A DNA stretch of 64,000 nucleotides from Marinomonas sp. TW1 (GCF_001625355.1 NZ_JSEE01000001.1:248001-312000), one strand, 5' to 3'. Numbered from the stretch's first letter, positions 21,426-31,203 are shown. Made by a program: numbers and translations. The notes: generated from the letters alone by a model not told the origin.

Positions 21426-22175
21426 ATGGATTGGCTACTCATTACATTAATCGCGATAGCGGTGTTCATTACGGGCATTTCCAAAGGTGGATTTTCTGGT
21501 GCCTTCGGCATCCTCGCCGTACCATTAATCTCGTTACAAACCTCTCCGCTTTATGCCGCCGCCATTATGTTGCCCATCCTATGTTTAATGGACATTTTTA
21601 CCGTGCAAAAGTTTTGGCGAAAGTGGCATAAAAAAGAGCTGATTAACTGCATTCCCGCCGCCATTACAGGCGTACTCATCGGCGGTTTAACCGCCTCGTG
21701 GTTTTCGGCGGACTGGCTAAGAATCATGGTTGGCATCATTGCCGTTGGCTTCACCCTGAATTCATGGCCTCGCAAACACCGTACCAAGCAACCCAAACCA
21801 CTTAGCTCGATTGCAGGCCGTTTATGGTGTGCATTAGGCGGCTTCACCAGCTTTATTGCCCATGCGGGCGGCCCACCAATGAGTGTGTATCTACTCAGAG
21901 CCAATTTAGAAAAAACACAATATGTCGCCACGGCAGCGGTTATTTTTACCGCCATCAATTACGTCAAGTTGATCCCCTACAGCCTGTTAGGTCAACTTAA
22001 CGTCTCTAATATATTGCTGTCACTGTGCTTCGCGCCATTAGCCTATGTCGGCGTACAACTTGGCGCTTGGCTACATTATCGAATTTCAACCGGACTCTTC
22101 TTCAAATGCATGTACAGTTTTCTGTTTATCACAGGTCTAAAATTGATCTGGGATGGCAGCATGGCGTTGCTATAG
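21426..22175 (+). CDS. TauE/SafE-family permease (sulfite or organosulfonate exporter-like)
   Basis: Multi-pass inner-membrane protein of 249 residues with about seven or eight hydrophobic segments. The N-terminal half carries the TauE motif GISKGGFSGAFGILAVPL and the second half has the related FTSFIAHAGGPPMSVYLL, the usual internal duplication. Family members export sulfite, sulfoacetate or related anions; the substrate here is unknown. I start at ATG 21426, with TAAGG upstream, rather than the TTG at 21360. It is a single gene divergent from tsaE. Confidence 0.85.
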   Translation: MDWLLITLIAIAVFITGISKGGFSGAFGILAVPLISLQTSPLYAAAIMLPILCLMDIFTVQKFWRKWHKKELINCIPAAITGVLIGGLTASWFSADWLRIMVGIIAVGFTLNSWPRKHRTKQPKPLSSIAGRLWCALGGFTSFIAHAGGPPMSVYLLRANLEKTQYVATAAVIFTAINYVKLIPYSLLGQLNVSNILLSLCFAPLAYVGVQLGAWLHYRISTGLFFKCMYSFLFITGLKLIWDGSMALL

Positions 22176-22190
22176 GCTTGCAACATAAAA

Positions 22191-22210
22191 AAACGAGCCA
22201 ACGCTCGTTT
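22191..22210. terminator. Bidirectional terminator between the TauE-like gene and orn
   Basis: Stem AAACGAGC / GCTCGTTT with a 4-nt loop and A- and T-rich flanks. It lies between two convergent genes and can end both transcripts. Confidence 0.8.
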
Positions 22211-22245
22211 CTTTATGTCATTTATTCACGCTATTTAAAGCCACA

Positions 22246-22797
22246 TTAGACATCCAAGCCAAACATGGTTTTACGATAATGCTTGAGCTCACCAATGGAC
22301 TCCATAATATCATCCAAAGCCAAATGCGCACCGGATTTTGTGAATCCCTCTAATGCTTCTGGCTTCCAACGACGAGCCAATTCCTTAATGGTACTCACAT
22401 CAAGATAACGATAATGGAAATACGCCTCTAGCTTGGGCATATAACGGTATAAGAAACGACGATCTTGCCCCACACTGTTACCACAAATGGGTGATACACC
22501 AGCAGGTACATATTGTTCAAGAAAGGCGATGGTCTGCGCTTCCGCCGTTGCCATATCAATGTCAGATGCCAACACCTTAGCAGTTAAACCTGACGCACCA
22601 TGATGCTGAGTGCACCATTCATCCATAGCATCCATGACCGATTTCTCTTGATGAATGACCAAATTAGGCCCTTTTGCCAATACATTTAAATCTTTATCTG
22701 TGACCACTGTCGCAATTTCAATAATGGTGTCTTGCTCTGGTTCCAAACCCGTCATTTCAAGGTCAATCCAGATTAAATTGTCTTTATTCAAACTCAT
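22246..22797 (-). CDS. orn: Oligoribonuclease (Orn)
   Basis: 3'-5' exoribonuclease that degrades diribonucleotides, including pGpG from c-di-GMP turnover. The 183 residues show the DEDDh motifs: [17 protein letters not shown] (ExoI), [12 protein letters not shown] (ExoII) and [11 protein letters not shown] (ExoIII with His). It is divergent from rsgA across a 74-bp gap, an arrangement common in pseudomonad-like genomes. Confidence 0.96.
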   Translation of the reverse strand: MSLNKDNLIWIDLEMTGLEPEQDTIIEIATVVTDKDLNVLAKGPNLVIHQEKSVMDAMDEWCTQHHGASGLTAKVLASDIDMATAEAQTIAFLEQYVPAGVSPICGNSVGQDRRFLYRYMPKLEAYFHYRYLDVSTIKELARRWKPEALEGFTKSGAHLALDDIMESIGELKHYRKTMFGLDV

Positions 22798-22871
22798 ACT
22801 TACTCAAATCCTTTATTATCATTGCCAAGCATTATACTCTATGCGCCTTACTATAGGATCAGAAAAGACGA

Positions 22872-23906
22872 ATGTCGAAGCGAAAACTCACCAAACAGCA
22901 AACTTGGCGCATTGAGAAGATTCAACAAGAGCGCATTGAAAGAACCAAGAAACGCAGCAATAAAGCAGAAGAATTGCTGCAGTCTTCTGACCTTGGTCCG
23001 GAAACCCAAGGCATCGTTATTTCCCATTTTGGCACCCAAGTGGAAGTAGAAGGTACGCAACCTCCTTTTGTCGGCGTCTCCACCCGTTGTAACTTAAGAG
23101 CCAACCTAGGCCAATTAGTCACTGGGGATAAAGTGATTTGGCGCCCCAAACAACAAGCCGGTGGTGTCGTTGTTGCGACAACAGACAGACAAACGTCTCT
23201 GTCACGACCTGACATGCATGGTCGCCTAAAACCGGTTGCCGCAAACATAGATCATATTGTCATTGTGATTGCCGCAGAACCTGTTGCCCACGCCAATTTA
23301 ATTGATCGCTATTTAGTCGCCGCTGAAACCGTTGGCATACCACCCGTGATTTTGCTTAACAAGTGCGACCTGATCAATGACAGTAACCGCGAGCAACTCA
23401 ATGCTTTACTAGAGACTTATGAGAAGCTCGATTATCGAATCATTCGAACCTCCACCAAAGACCAAGCTGGAATGGAATCTCTTTATCAATTCCTAGGAGA
23501 CAAAACCAGTGTGTTTGTTGGTCAATCTGGGGTTGGTAAATCATCGCTAATTGGCACCCTATTACCAGGCATTGAAATCAGCGTCGGTGAGTTATCGCAA
23601 AAACGCAAAAAAGGCACTCACACTACGACCACAGCACGATTATTTCATATGCCCAAAGGGGGTGACTTGATCGACTCTCCAGGCATCCGAGAGTTTGGAT
23701 TGTGGCACATTAGTGAAGATGAGCTGCTTAATGGCTTCATTGAATTTCGCCCCCACATTGGCTACTGCCGCTTTCGCGACTGCGCCCATGAAAAAGAGCC
23801 AGGCTGTGCCATTTTAGACGCCTTAGAAAAAGGTGAAATTTCTGAGCATAGATTCCAAAGCTACTTACGCATTAAGCAATCTATCCGAGAAAACCAAGCG
23901 TTTTAA
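22872..23906 (+). CDS. rsgA: Ribosome small-subunit-dependent GTPase RsgA
   Basis: Circularly permuted GTPase acting in late 30S assembly. The 344 residues begin with a basic tail (MSKRKLTKQQTWR), followed by an OB-fold domain. The GTPase motifs come in permuted order: G4 NKCDL, then G1 GQSGVGKSS, then G3 DSPGIREFG. A C-terminal zinc knuckle follows (CRFRDCAHEKEPGC). The ATG at 22872 gives the typical start. A strong terminator follows the stop. Confidence 0.96.
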   Translation: MSKRKLTKQQTWRIEKIQQERIERTKKRSNKAEELLQSSDLGPETQGIVISHFGTQVEVEGTQPPFVGVSTRCNLRANLGQLVTGDKVIWRPKQQAGGVVVATTDRQTSLSRPDMHGRLKPVAANIDHIVIVIAAEPVAHANLIDRYLVAAETVGIPPVILLNKCDLINDSNREQLNALLETYEKLDYRIIRTSTKDQAGMESLYQFLGDKTSVFVGQSGVGKSSLIGTLLPGIEISVGELSQKRKKGTHTTTTARLFHMPKGGDLIDSPGIREFGLWHISEDELLNGFIEFRPHIGYCRFRDCAHEKEPGCAILDALEKGEISEHRFQSYLRIKQSIRENQAF

Positions 23907-23910
23907 ATCA

Positions 23911-23944
23911 AAAAAATGCGAGCCCAATCAGGCTCGCATTTTTT
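23911..23944. terminator. Terminator after rsgA
   Basis: Perfect 9-bp stem ATGCGAGCC / GGCTCGCAT with a 6-nt loop, A-run before and T6 after. It lies between the convergent rsgA and motB and should act on both. Confidence 0.9.
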
Positions 23945-23988
23945 ATAACACCACCACAACGCAATCTCGTTAAATAAAGACTGCTTTA

Positions 23989-24897
23989 CTAAAAAACCAT
24001 TTCTGGCGTGAGCTTCAAATCGGATTGTTTTGCTGGGTTGCCAAAGTTACGTCGATTTTGGTTTAGCAATTTACGATAGGCCTCATCCGTCATTAAAGTA
24101 ATGCTTATACGTCGATTTTCTGGGCCCGCTGGGTTTAAACGATTATATGGAATAGTACCCCCTAACCCGGTCACTTGAGCAAACCGAGCATCGCTCACTC
24201 CCCCTTCCTCTAGAATTTGACGTGCTGCATTTGCCCGCATGGCCGATAAATCCCAATTATTCAATCTCGCCGAGCCTGAATACTTAGAAGAGTCCGTATG
24301 GCCACTGATCACAATCGGATTTTTCACTCTATTAAACAGTGACGACATTGTTAGCAACGTATTCTCAATGTCTGGCATCATACGCGCGCTACCACGCTCA
24401 AACATCGGTTTATCCGGTGTGTCTAGTAATGTAATACGGACACCGATGGGAGTAATTTCAAGCCGTAAGTTTTTCTGCTTAGATAAAACTATGTTGTTTT
24501 TTTCTAATTCATCTTTGACCAAATCATTCAAACTCTGCGATACCGAAGACTCCTCACCGTTCCCTACCCCTGTTTCATGACTGGGCACATCAGTACTGCC
24601 TGGCTCAGGCAATTGCAAATCCAGCTTCTTCTCTATACTCATGGCGGGACTACCGCCTAAATCAATAGGATTAGCGCTAAAGCCTGCCGTACCGGCTCCC
24701 ATAGGGTCTTGAAAATACCCTTGAATGGTCTCTCTTTCTTCTGGGGATGCCACACTAATGATCCATAACACCAAAAAGAACGCCATCATCGCCAACGCAA
24801 AATCCGCTAGAGCAATTTTCCATGCGCCACCATGATGACCACCTTTCTTAACCTTTTTTACCCTTCGAATTACTAAGCTATTTGAACCTAAGGCCAT
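23989..24897 (-). CDS. motB: Flagellar motor stator protein MotB
   Basis: Stator subunit that anchors MotA to peptidoglycan and carries the ion-binding Asp. The 302 residues have a basic N-terminus (VIRRVKKVKKGGHHGG), then one transmembrane helix starting WKIALADFALAMMAFFLVLW with the conserved Asp in ALADF. A C-terminal OmpA-like domain has SGHTDSSKYS and NRRISITLM. ATG 24897 has a strong AGGAGAG just upstream; a TTG at 24918 is less likely. Hydrophilic residues in the pore cannot settle H+ versus Na+ use. Follows motA by about 30 bp. Confidence 0.95.
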   Translation of the reverse strand: MALGSNSLVIRRVKKVKKGGHHGGAWKIALADFALAMMAFFLVLWIISVASPEERETIQGYFQDPMGAGTAGFSANPIDLGGSPAMSIEKKLDLQLPEPGSTDVPSHETGVGNGEESSVSQSLNDLVKDELEKNNIVLSKQKNLRLEITPIGVRITLLDTPDKPMFERGSARMMPDIENTLLTMSSLFNRVKNPIVISGHTDSSKYSGSARLNNWDLSAMRANAARQILEEGGVSDARFAQVTGLGGTIPYNRLNPAGPENRRISITLMTDEAYRKLLNQNRRNFGNPAKQSDLKLTPEMVF

Positions 24898-24927
24898 CCT
24901 ACTCTCTCCTGATACCAAACGTTCAAA

Positions 24928-25782
24928 TTAGCGATACTGCTGCAATTCAATGGACAACTCAGCAAAACTTGGGCGCATGTCCGGCGGTAATAATTTACGC
25001 CCCGTTTCGACCGCAACTGGCGGCGCATAACCAGATACCACTGAGTTCAAACTGGCCTTGACACACAAATACGCTTTTAACTCATGACTCCCAAGCGTCT
25101 CAAGATGCGCAGATGCAGGGCCAACAAAACCATAAGCGAAGAAAATCCCCAAAAACGTCCCCACCAAAGCCGCCGCCACATGATAACCAATTTCCTCCAT
25201 CGGCCCACCAATCGACCCCATAGTAATAACGATCCCCAGTACTGCGGCAACAATACCAAAACCAGGCAAACCTTCAGCCACGCGATTCAAGGCATGACCT
25301 GGCTCGACTAACTCTTCTTGGATTTGCTCTATCTCATTGTCCATGATGGCTTCGATTTCGTAGGCTGGTAAGCCGGTCAAAGTGAAGATACGGTAATTGT
25401 CGGTGAGAAAATTGACGACTTCGTGATCACGCACAACATCAGGAAAACGGTTAAACAAATCGCTGGTGAAAGGCGATTCAATGTCCTCTTCAATAGACAA
25501 AAAGCCCTCTTGACGACTCTTCTGAAACAAACAAAACATTAAGCCCAACAACTGAGAATAAAAGCGCTTGTTATGTCGACTTCCCGTCACCACTTGCGGC
25601 AGCATAGTAAAGACTTTCTTCTGCACGATAAAAGGGTTCGCTATCATAAAAGCCCCTAATGCCGCACCACAAATAATGATAATTTCAAAAGGCTGCCATA
25701 ACGCCAATAACTGTCCATGTGCGGCCACGTACCCAGTGACAACACTGACGATAACGACCAGCAGGCCCGCTAATGCAAACAT
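24928..25782 (-). CDS. motA: Flagellar motor stator protein MotA
   Basis: Four-helix membrane stator subunit that converts ion flow into torque on FliG. The 284 residues have helices at about 3-20, 32-50, 172-192 and 203-223. The cytoplasmic loop between helices 2 and 3 has the charged Arg/Glu residues that contact the rotor. The proline-containing GLPGFGIVAAVLGIVITMG and ALVGTFLGIFFAYGFVGP motifs are typical. The C-terminus (YAPPVAVETGRK) matches the family. No other flagellar gene is in the window, as is usual for motAB next to orn/rsgA/psd. Confidence 0.96.
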   Translation of the reverse strand: MFALAGLLVVIVSVVTGYVAAHGQLLALWQPFEIIIICGAALGAFMIANPFIVQKKVFTMLPQVVTGSRHNKRFYSQLLGLMFCLFQKSRQEGFLSIEEDIESPFTSDLFNRFPDVVRDHEVVNFLTDNYRIFTLTGLPAYEIEAIMDNEIEQIQEELVEPGHALNRVAEGLPGFGIVAAVLGIVITMGSIGGPMEEIGYHVAAALVGTFLGIFFAYGFVGPASAHLETLGSHELKAYLCVKASLNSVVSGYAPPVAVETGRKLLPPDMRPSFAELSIELQQYR

Positions 25783-25906
25783 ATTTTTACTTCCTTAATA
25801 CTGACAAAGTATGCTCTTACATAAATATACAGTATGATTAATCAGATACGAAATATAAGAGCATGATGCATACTTATAAACAACCGAGTCAGCAAAGTCA
25901 CCTTTT

Positions 25907-27382
25907 ATGAGCAGCAAATCTCCATCGGGCCTAAACGAATGGCTGAGTTTTCTTAAGACGAAAAAATTCCCAGTACGAGCGGGTAACTTGGCGCGTCTTA
26001 AAACCCAAATAAAGCGCACGGAAGACACACTGGAGAACATGCAAAAAAACATTGCTAGCGACCCACTTCTCGCTTTTGCTATTTTAAATGAAGCGAATCG
26101 AATCGTGGTGAACAAGCACAATGAGATCAACACACCGTTTCATGCCGCCGCCATGGTTGGCATGAATGGCATTCACAACTTATTTAAACGCTTCGCTCCT
26201 TACGAAACACGCAATAGACAACTACCAGACAATCTCACGGCATTTCTAGCCGAAATTCAAACCAGCTACGAAGCCGCCACGATGGCTAGACACTGGTCAA
26301 TCGAAAACCTCACCAGCCACGAAGATGATATTTTCTGGATCACTCTGTTTCGTGATGCCGCCAAATGGCTACTTTGGTATTATGCCTACCCTGTTATGCA
26401 AGAAATACAGAACCGAATCTTAAGAGGTGAAAAAGCCAGTCAGGTTGAAATGACTGTATTAGGCTGTCGTATCGATGAATTAACCGTACACTTATGCACT
26501 TTCTGGGGAACCCCAAATAAAATCATCGAATCGTTTTTAACAAAACACATCCCCAATGCCAATGAACTGCAGTCGCTCGCCCATTTAGCACATCACCCAG
26601 ATGAATTACCGGGCTTCACTGAAGATAAGCGCTTAACCATCCTGATGAATAACCCACTGATTTTTTCATACTGCGCATCGAAAGTGGCAGAAGAAGCAAG
26701 CAACAAAGGCTGGGATTCAAAAAATCTTGCGTTTTTTTACCGCGTGGTGGCAACGGTAATGCATCGCCGCATTGGTGATGTCATCAGAACCGCGCACTTT
26801 GCCTCAACTGAAGCTGCAAAACTGTACAATCATCGCGGCAAACGTCCTATGGCCCTGCAATTACTTGACCCTGATTTGTACACCAAAAACAGCGCATCCG
26901 TTAAAAAGACCGTGAGCATTTCGCCGCTGGCCAATCTAAAGAAAAACTTAACAAAAAGCGAACATCAGGGCTGTAAAAACCAAGCTAATCTGGCCCTAAA
27001 AGCCATTAAGCAAAGCATCCCAAATACACAACACGTCATTCTCTTCAGGCACAATTCAACGGGATTCCAGCCGCTCTTTCAATCTGGCTATAAACTGGAC
27101 ATCTTGAAGAAAATTCGTTGGAATGCAGATTCAAAAGTATTTGCCAAACTGGCCAAGCAAAAGTCTGCGAGCCACCTATTTGGCGACAAACTCAATGCAT
27201 TGCTCTCAGATTTACCCGATACCTCGGATCAGATCATCGATGAACAAAGCCACCTTATCCTAGCGTCAGCCATCATCAACCAACAAGAAATGATGCTCTT
27301 TTGGCTTGAAACCCGAACCGAATTTAACGAAAAAGATTTTAAAACCTTGAAACAAATCGTATCCCTTATTAATAATGCCTAA
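25907..27382 (+). CDS. HDOD-domain protein, possible signalling regulator
   Basis: A soluble 491-residue protein. The first 290 residues look like an HDOD domain: FPVRAGNLARLKTQI, ASDPLLAFAILNEANR and the helical repeats through WITLFRDAAKWLLWYY and HRRIGDVIRTAHFAS. HDOD domains resemble HD phosphohydrolases without catalytic residues and often act in chemotaxis or second-messenger pathways. The C-terminal part (about 340-490) looks GAF-like (HVILFRHNSTGFQPLF) but I am unsure. It is divergent from motAB and 23 bp before psd, so it may be cotranscribed with psd. Confidence 0.75.
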   Translation: MSSKSPSGLNEWLSFLKTKKFPVRAGNLARLKTQIKRTEDTLENMQKNIASDPLLAFAILNEANRIVVNKHNEINTPFHAAAMVGMNGIHNLFKRFAPYETRNRQLPDNLTAFLAEIQTSYEAATMARHWSIENLTSHEDDIFWITLFRDAAKWLLWYYAYPVMQEIQNRILRGEKASQVEMTVLGCRIDELTVHLCTFWGTPNKIIESFLTKHIPNANELQSLAHLAHHPDELPGFTEDKRLTILMNNPLIFSYCASKVAEEASNKGWDSKNLAFFYRVVATVMHRRIGDVIRTAHFASTEAAKLYNHRGKRPMALQLLDPDLYTKNSASVKKTVSISPLANLKKNLTKSEHQGCKNQANLALKAIKQSIPNTQHVILFRHNSTGFQPLFQSGYKLDILKKIRWNADSKVFAKLAKQKSASHLFGDKLNALLSDLPDTSDQIIDEQSHLILASAIINQQEMMLFWLETRTEFNEKDFKTLKQIVSLINNA

Positions 27383-27405
27383 ACTCAAACATCAGGACGA
27401 ACACT

Positions 27406-28266
27406 GTGACTAAAGACCAACTGTTTGCTTTCGCGCAACACATCACACCTCAAAAAACGCTTTCACGAGCCATCGGCCGAATTGCGGAATGTGAAAATAA
27501 CTGGGTGAAAAATACCTTTATCAGTCAGTTTGTTAAAAAATATCAAGTTGATATGTCCGAGGCCGTCAATAGTGACCCGCTTTCTTACCGAAACTTCAAC
27601 GATTTCTTTACTCGTGCGATTCAACCTGAATTACGCCCAATTGCCGAAGGTGATGACAGTCTAGCTTGTCCTGCTGATGGCGCGATCAGTCAATTAGGCA
27701 AAATTGAACACGGCACCATTTTTCAAGCCAAAGGCCATCATTACAGCCTAACCACGCTACTAGGTGGCGACGCCTCTTTATCTGATCAATTTCTTGGCGG
27801 CTCGTTCGCTACTGTGTATTTGTCTCCAAAAGACTACCACCGCGTACACATGCCATTAACGGGCAAGCTAACCAAAATGATTCACGTACCGGGAAAATTA
27901 TTTTCGGTAAACAAGGTGACAGCCGAACAAATCCCTAACGTCTTTGCACGCAATGAACGCACCGTTTGTTTATTTGAAACCGAAGCAGGCCCAATGGCCA
28001 TCATCCTAGTGGGCGCTATGATAGTCGCTAGCATTGAAACCGTCTGGGCAGGCCAGGTCACACCTTTTAATAAAAATGTCGTGACTTGGGATTATGCCGA
28101 ACTTAATGACATTGAATTGAAAAAAGGCGAGGAAATGGGTCGCTTCAAACTGGGCTCGACCGCCATCGTCCTGTTCGGCAAAGACGCCGTTAATTGGGAA
28201 GAAAGTCTGCAAGCGGAAAGTCCAACACAAATGGGCATGCCATTTGGCACACTAAATAAACACTAA
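27406..28266 (+). CDS. psd: Phosphatidylserine decarboxylase proenzyme
   Basis: Inner-membrane pyruvoyl enzyme making phosphatidylethanolamine from phosphatidylserine. The 286 residues carry the self-cleavage motif LGST at 249-252; Ser251 becomes the pyruvoyl group of the small alpha chain. Other family motifs are YRNFNDFFTRAI, CPADGAIS and SPKDYHRVHMP. The start codon is GTG at 27406, with AGGA about 8 nt upstream. It acts downstream of the phosphatidylserine synthase at about 48.6 kb. Confidence 0.96.
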   Translation: MTKDQLFAFAQHITPQKTLSRAIGRIAECENNWVKNTFISQFVKKYQVDMSEAVNSDPLSYRNFNDFFTRAIQPELRPIAEGDDSLACPADGAISQLGKIEHGTIFQAKGHHYSLTTLLGGDASLSDQFLGGSFATVYLSPKDYHRVHMPLTGKLTKMIHVPGKLFSVNKVTAEQIPNVFARNERTVCLFETEAGPMAIILVGAMIVASIETVWAGQVTPFNKNVVTWDYAELNDIELKKGEEMGRFKLGSTAIVLFGKDAVNWEESLQAESPTQMGMPFGTLNKH

Positions 28267-28290
28267 ACAGACATTCAAATAACCAGACAC

Positions 28291-28318
28291 AAAAAAGCCT
28301 GCAATCGCAGGCTTTTTT
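28291..28318. terminator. Bidirectional terminator between psd and secF
   Basis: Perfect 12-bp stem AAAAAAGCCTGC / GCAGGCTTTTTT with a 4-nt loop between convergent genes. It is one of the strongest hairpins in the window. Confidence 0.92.
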
Positions 28319-28340
28319 AGTCAAGATTGACGCGCAACCA

Positions 28341-29255
28341 CTAGGGCAACTCGTCCTCTAACTCTTCTTTTGGTGTCGGCACCAAGTCTTCTCTTGTGAC
28401 ATTCAACGCCAGCAACAAGTTTGCCGCCACAAAGATAGACGAATAAGTACCAATCACAATCCCCACAAGTAAAGCCATGGAGAAATTATGAATGGCTTCA
28501 CCGCCAAACAAGAATAAAACCACCAACACAAACAAGGTCGTTAAAGAGGTAATCAAAGTACGACCCAATGTTTGATTGATGGATTCATTAATCAAATCAT
28601 AAGGTTCCGTTTCTCGCATAATGCGGAAGTTTTCACGAATACGGTCACAAACAACAATGGTATCATTCAAAGAATAACCCACCACCGCCAGCAAGGCCGC
28701 CAACACCGTCAAATCAAATTCCACATCAAAAAGCGAAAAGAAACCGAGCGTAATAATGACATCGTGCGCCAACGCCGCAACAGACGCTAAAGAGAACTTA
28801 AATTGGAAACGCACCGCAACATAGAGCATCACGATCAATAGCGCCAACAACATCCCCAAGCCGCCTTGCTCACGCAACTCTTCGCCCACTTGCGCACCAA
28901 CAAACTCTGAGCGCTGCAAGGTCACCGATACTTCGCCGTGATTTCGCAAGCTCTCAAGCACTTCGTCACCTAAAGTAGGCGTATAAGCATTGGCCATACG
29001 CACCACCACATCCGTCGGTGAACCAAAGTTCTGTACAACAATGTCGTCATAACCATTGTCTGCTAACAACTGGCGAACATCATCCAATTGAGGTGCTTGA
29101 TCGTAAGCCACCTCAACCAAAGTACCGCCGGTAAAATCCAGACCAAATTGCAGGCCTTTCACGGCCAATGACCCTAAGGAGATGAGAATAAGTGCAACGG
29201 AAAAACACGCCACAATCTTACGCATCGCCATAAACGGAATAGTTGTCACTTTCAT
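28341..29255 (-). CDS. secF: Protein translocase subunit SecF
   Basis: RND-family membrane subunit that, with SecD, uses the proton gradient to help protein export through SecYEG. The 304 residues have six transmembrane helices and the motifs GLQFGLDFTGGTLVEV and DVIITLGFFSLFDVEFDLTVLAALL, plus GYSLNDTIVVCDRIREN. ATG 29255 with AAGGAGAG upstream is preferred; a longer in-frame start at 29306 has no ribosome site. It follows secD by about 10 bp. Confidence 0.96.
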   Translation of the reverse strand: MKVTTIPFMAMRKIVACFSVALILISLGSLAVKGLQFGLDFTGGTLVEVAYDQAPQLDDVRQLLADNGYDDIVVQNFGSPTDVVVRMANAYTPTLGDEVLESLRNHGEVSVTLQRSEFVGAQVGEELREQGGLGMLLALLIVMLYVAVRFQFKFSLASVAALAHDVIITLGFFSLFDVEFDLTVLAALLAVVGYSLNDTIVVCDRIRENFRIMRETEPYDLINESINQTLGRTLITSLTTLFVLVVLFLFGGEAIHNFSMALLVGIVIGTYSSIFVAANLLLALNVTREDLVPTPKEELEDELP

Positions 29256-29265
29256 GGCTCTCTCC

Positions 29266-31116
29266 TTAAATATACAATTTCTTGTTTTTACGACCGCCGT
29301 AAACAAGATTCACTTGTGAACGCGTTACCACAATGGCCGTAAACATAGAGGTCAAAATACCCAACGACAGGGTTACTGCAAACCCTTTTACTGGACCAGT
29401 CCCGACAGCAAACAAGATCACCGCCACCAACAAGGTCGTAATGTTGGCATCAAAAATTGTCGTGAATGCACGATTAAAGCCGGAATGAATCGCTTGCTGA
29501 CTGGGTACACCATTCGCTAACTCTTCCTTTATCCGAGAAAAAATCAACACATTGGCATCCACCGCCATCCCCATTGTCAACACAATACCCGCAATACCAG
29601 GCAAGGTTAACGTGGCCGACATCAAAGACATACATGCCATTAGCAACACGATGTTCAGCGCCAAGGATACATTGGCAAAAATACCGAATACCTTGTAATA
29701 CACCAACATGAACAGCATCACGACCAATAGTCCAATTTGCGCAGAAGTCACACCCAACTGAATGTTCTCTGCCCCTAGGCTTGGCCCAATGGTACGTTCT
29801 TCAACAAAGTAAATTGGCGCGGCCAGAGCACCGGCACGTAATAACAAGGCCAATTCAGAAGACTCACGAGGACTGTCTAAGCCAGTGATACGGAAAGAGT
29901 TGCCCAAGGTGGTTTGAATCGTCGCTAAAGAAATAATACCTTTCTCACTGTAACTGCGACGCACTTCTTCCATCTTGCCGTCTTTCTCAACAAAACGACT
30001 ACGGGATTTGTGTTCGATAAACACCACCGCCATATTACGACCCACGGCAGAGCGAGTCACTTTTGTCATCTGCTTACCACCCTTGGAATCAAGACTGATA
30101 TTCACCTGAGGCTGGCCATTTTCATCGAAAGACGAACTTGCATCGGCTACGCTGTCACCCGTAATGATGATGTCACGCTCTAAACGTGCCGTACGACCAC
30201 TGCCATCACGGAAAGACAAGGTTTCAACATCCGCACCTTGATCATCCAAACCCGCTTCCAAATGGAATTCTAGGTTGGCTGTCGCACCGATGATACGTTT
30301 TGCCGCGGCGGTATCTTGAACACCAGGCAACTCAACCACAATACGATTACTGCCCTGACGCTGAACCAAAGGTTCTGCCACACCCAGCTCGTTTACACGA
30401 TTACGTAAGGTCGTTAAGTTCTGTTGCAACGCATATGACTCAATCTCTTTGGTTTCCGCTTCGGTAAAGCTCACATCCAAAAAGTAATCGGTATCTTCTT
30501 GACGAGTGCTGTAGCGATACTCAGCAAACTCACCTTTCAATAGATCTTCCGCTAACGTTAAATCCGATTCCTTTAAGAAGCGAATCGACAACACACCATC
30601 AGCAATGCTCACACTACGGTAACGCACTCTGTCTTTACGCAGAGCCGCCTTCATTTCGCTGCTGCTTACTTCTAAGCGCTGTTTCAACGCCGCTGGTGTA
30701 TCCACCTCCAGCAAAAAGTGCACACCACCACGCAAGTCCAAGCCTAATTTAGCCGGCCCAGCACCTAAAGAAGACAACCATTCTGGCGTGGTTGGCACTA
30801 GGTTCAACGCCGTCACATAGTCTTCCCCAAGGGCCGCCGCTACGACAGGTTTAGCCGCTAATTGGTCCTCACCATTATTGAAACGCAAGGTACCGCCAGC
30901 AGAGGTTAACTCTGCTTTTTTCAATTCTATATTTGCTTTACTGAGTGCCAGCTCTGCTTTTTGCAAAGCTTGCTGATCAACCACGGAAGTCGCTTTTTGA
31001 GTAGAGAGTTGTAACGCTGGATCATCCGGATAAAGATTTGGGAAGGCATAGAGTAGCCCCAAAGCCAAAACAAGAAGAATTAGCAAATACTTCCACAAGG
31101 GGTACTTGTTAAGCAT
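29266..31116 (-). CDS. secD: Protein translocase subunit SecD
   Basis: Partner of SecF with a large periplasmic domain that pulls on emerging preproteins. The 616 residues have an N-terminal helix (about 6-24), a long periplasmic P1 domain with LGLDLRGGVHFLLEVD, and five C-terminal helices carrying GIVLTMGMAVDANVLIFSRIKEE. ATG 31116 has AAAGGA 6 nt upstream and gives the standard MLNKYPLWKY start. A hairpin lies between yajC and this start (31161-31194). Confidence 0.96.
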   Translation of the reverse strand: MLNKYPLWKYLLILLVLALGLLYAFPNLYPDDPALQLSTQKATSVVDQQALQKAELALSKANIELKKAELTSAGGTLRFNNGEDQLAAKPVVAAALGEDYVTALNLVPTTPEWLSSLGAGPAKLGLDLRGGVHFLLEVDTPAALKQRLEVSSSEMKAALRKDRVRYRSVSIADGVLSIRFLKESDLTLAEDLLKGEFAEYRYSTRQEDTDYFLDVSFTEAETKEIESYALQQNLTTLRNRVNELGVAEPLVQRQGSNRIVVELPGVQDTAAAKRIIGATANLEFHLEAGLDDQGADVETLSFRDGSGRTARLERDIIITGDSVADASSSFDENGQPQVNISLDSKGGKQMTKVTRSAVGRNMAVVFIEHKSRSRFVEKDGKMEEVRRSYSEKGIISLATIQTTLGNSFRITGLDSPRESSELALLLRAGALAAPIYFVEERTIGPSLGAENIQLGVTSAQIGLLVVMLFMLVYYKVFGIFANVSLALNIVLLMACMSLMSATLTLPGIAGIVLTMGMAVDANVLIFSRIKEELANGVPSQQAIHSGFNRAFTTIFDANITTLLVAVILFAVGTGPVKGFAVTLSLGILTSMFTAIVVTRSQVNLVYGGRKNKKLYI

Positions 31117-31160
31117 GAAAAATCCTTTACACCTAAAAATTTGAGTGGGCAAGAAAGAAG

Positions 31161-31194
31161 AAAAGCGCCTTAGATTCTCTCTTCAGGCGCTTTT
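31161..31194 (-). terminator. Terminator- or attenuator-like hairpin between yajC and secD
   Basis: Perfect 10-bp inverted repeat AAAAGCGCCT / AGGCGCTTTT with a 14-nt loop, followed on the minus strand by TTTT then CTTCTTTC. It sits inside the expected yajC-secD-secF operon, 45 bp before the secD ATG. It could reduce SecDF relative to YajC, or a secD promoter may follow it. Confidence 0.65.
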
Positions 31195-31203
31195 CCAGCA
31201 ACA

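Noticed and set aside
25795-26133. Minus-strand frame of 112 codons before motA
   Set aside because: It is antisense to the start of the HDOD gene, has no ribosome site and no recognisable product.
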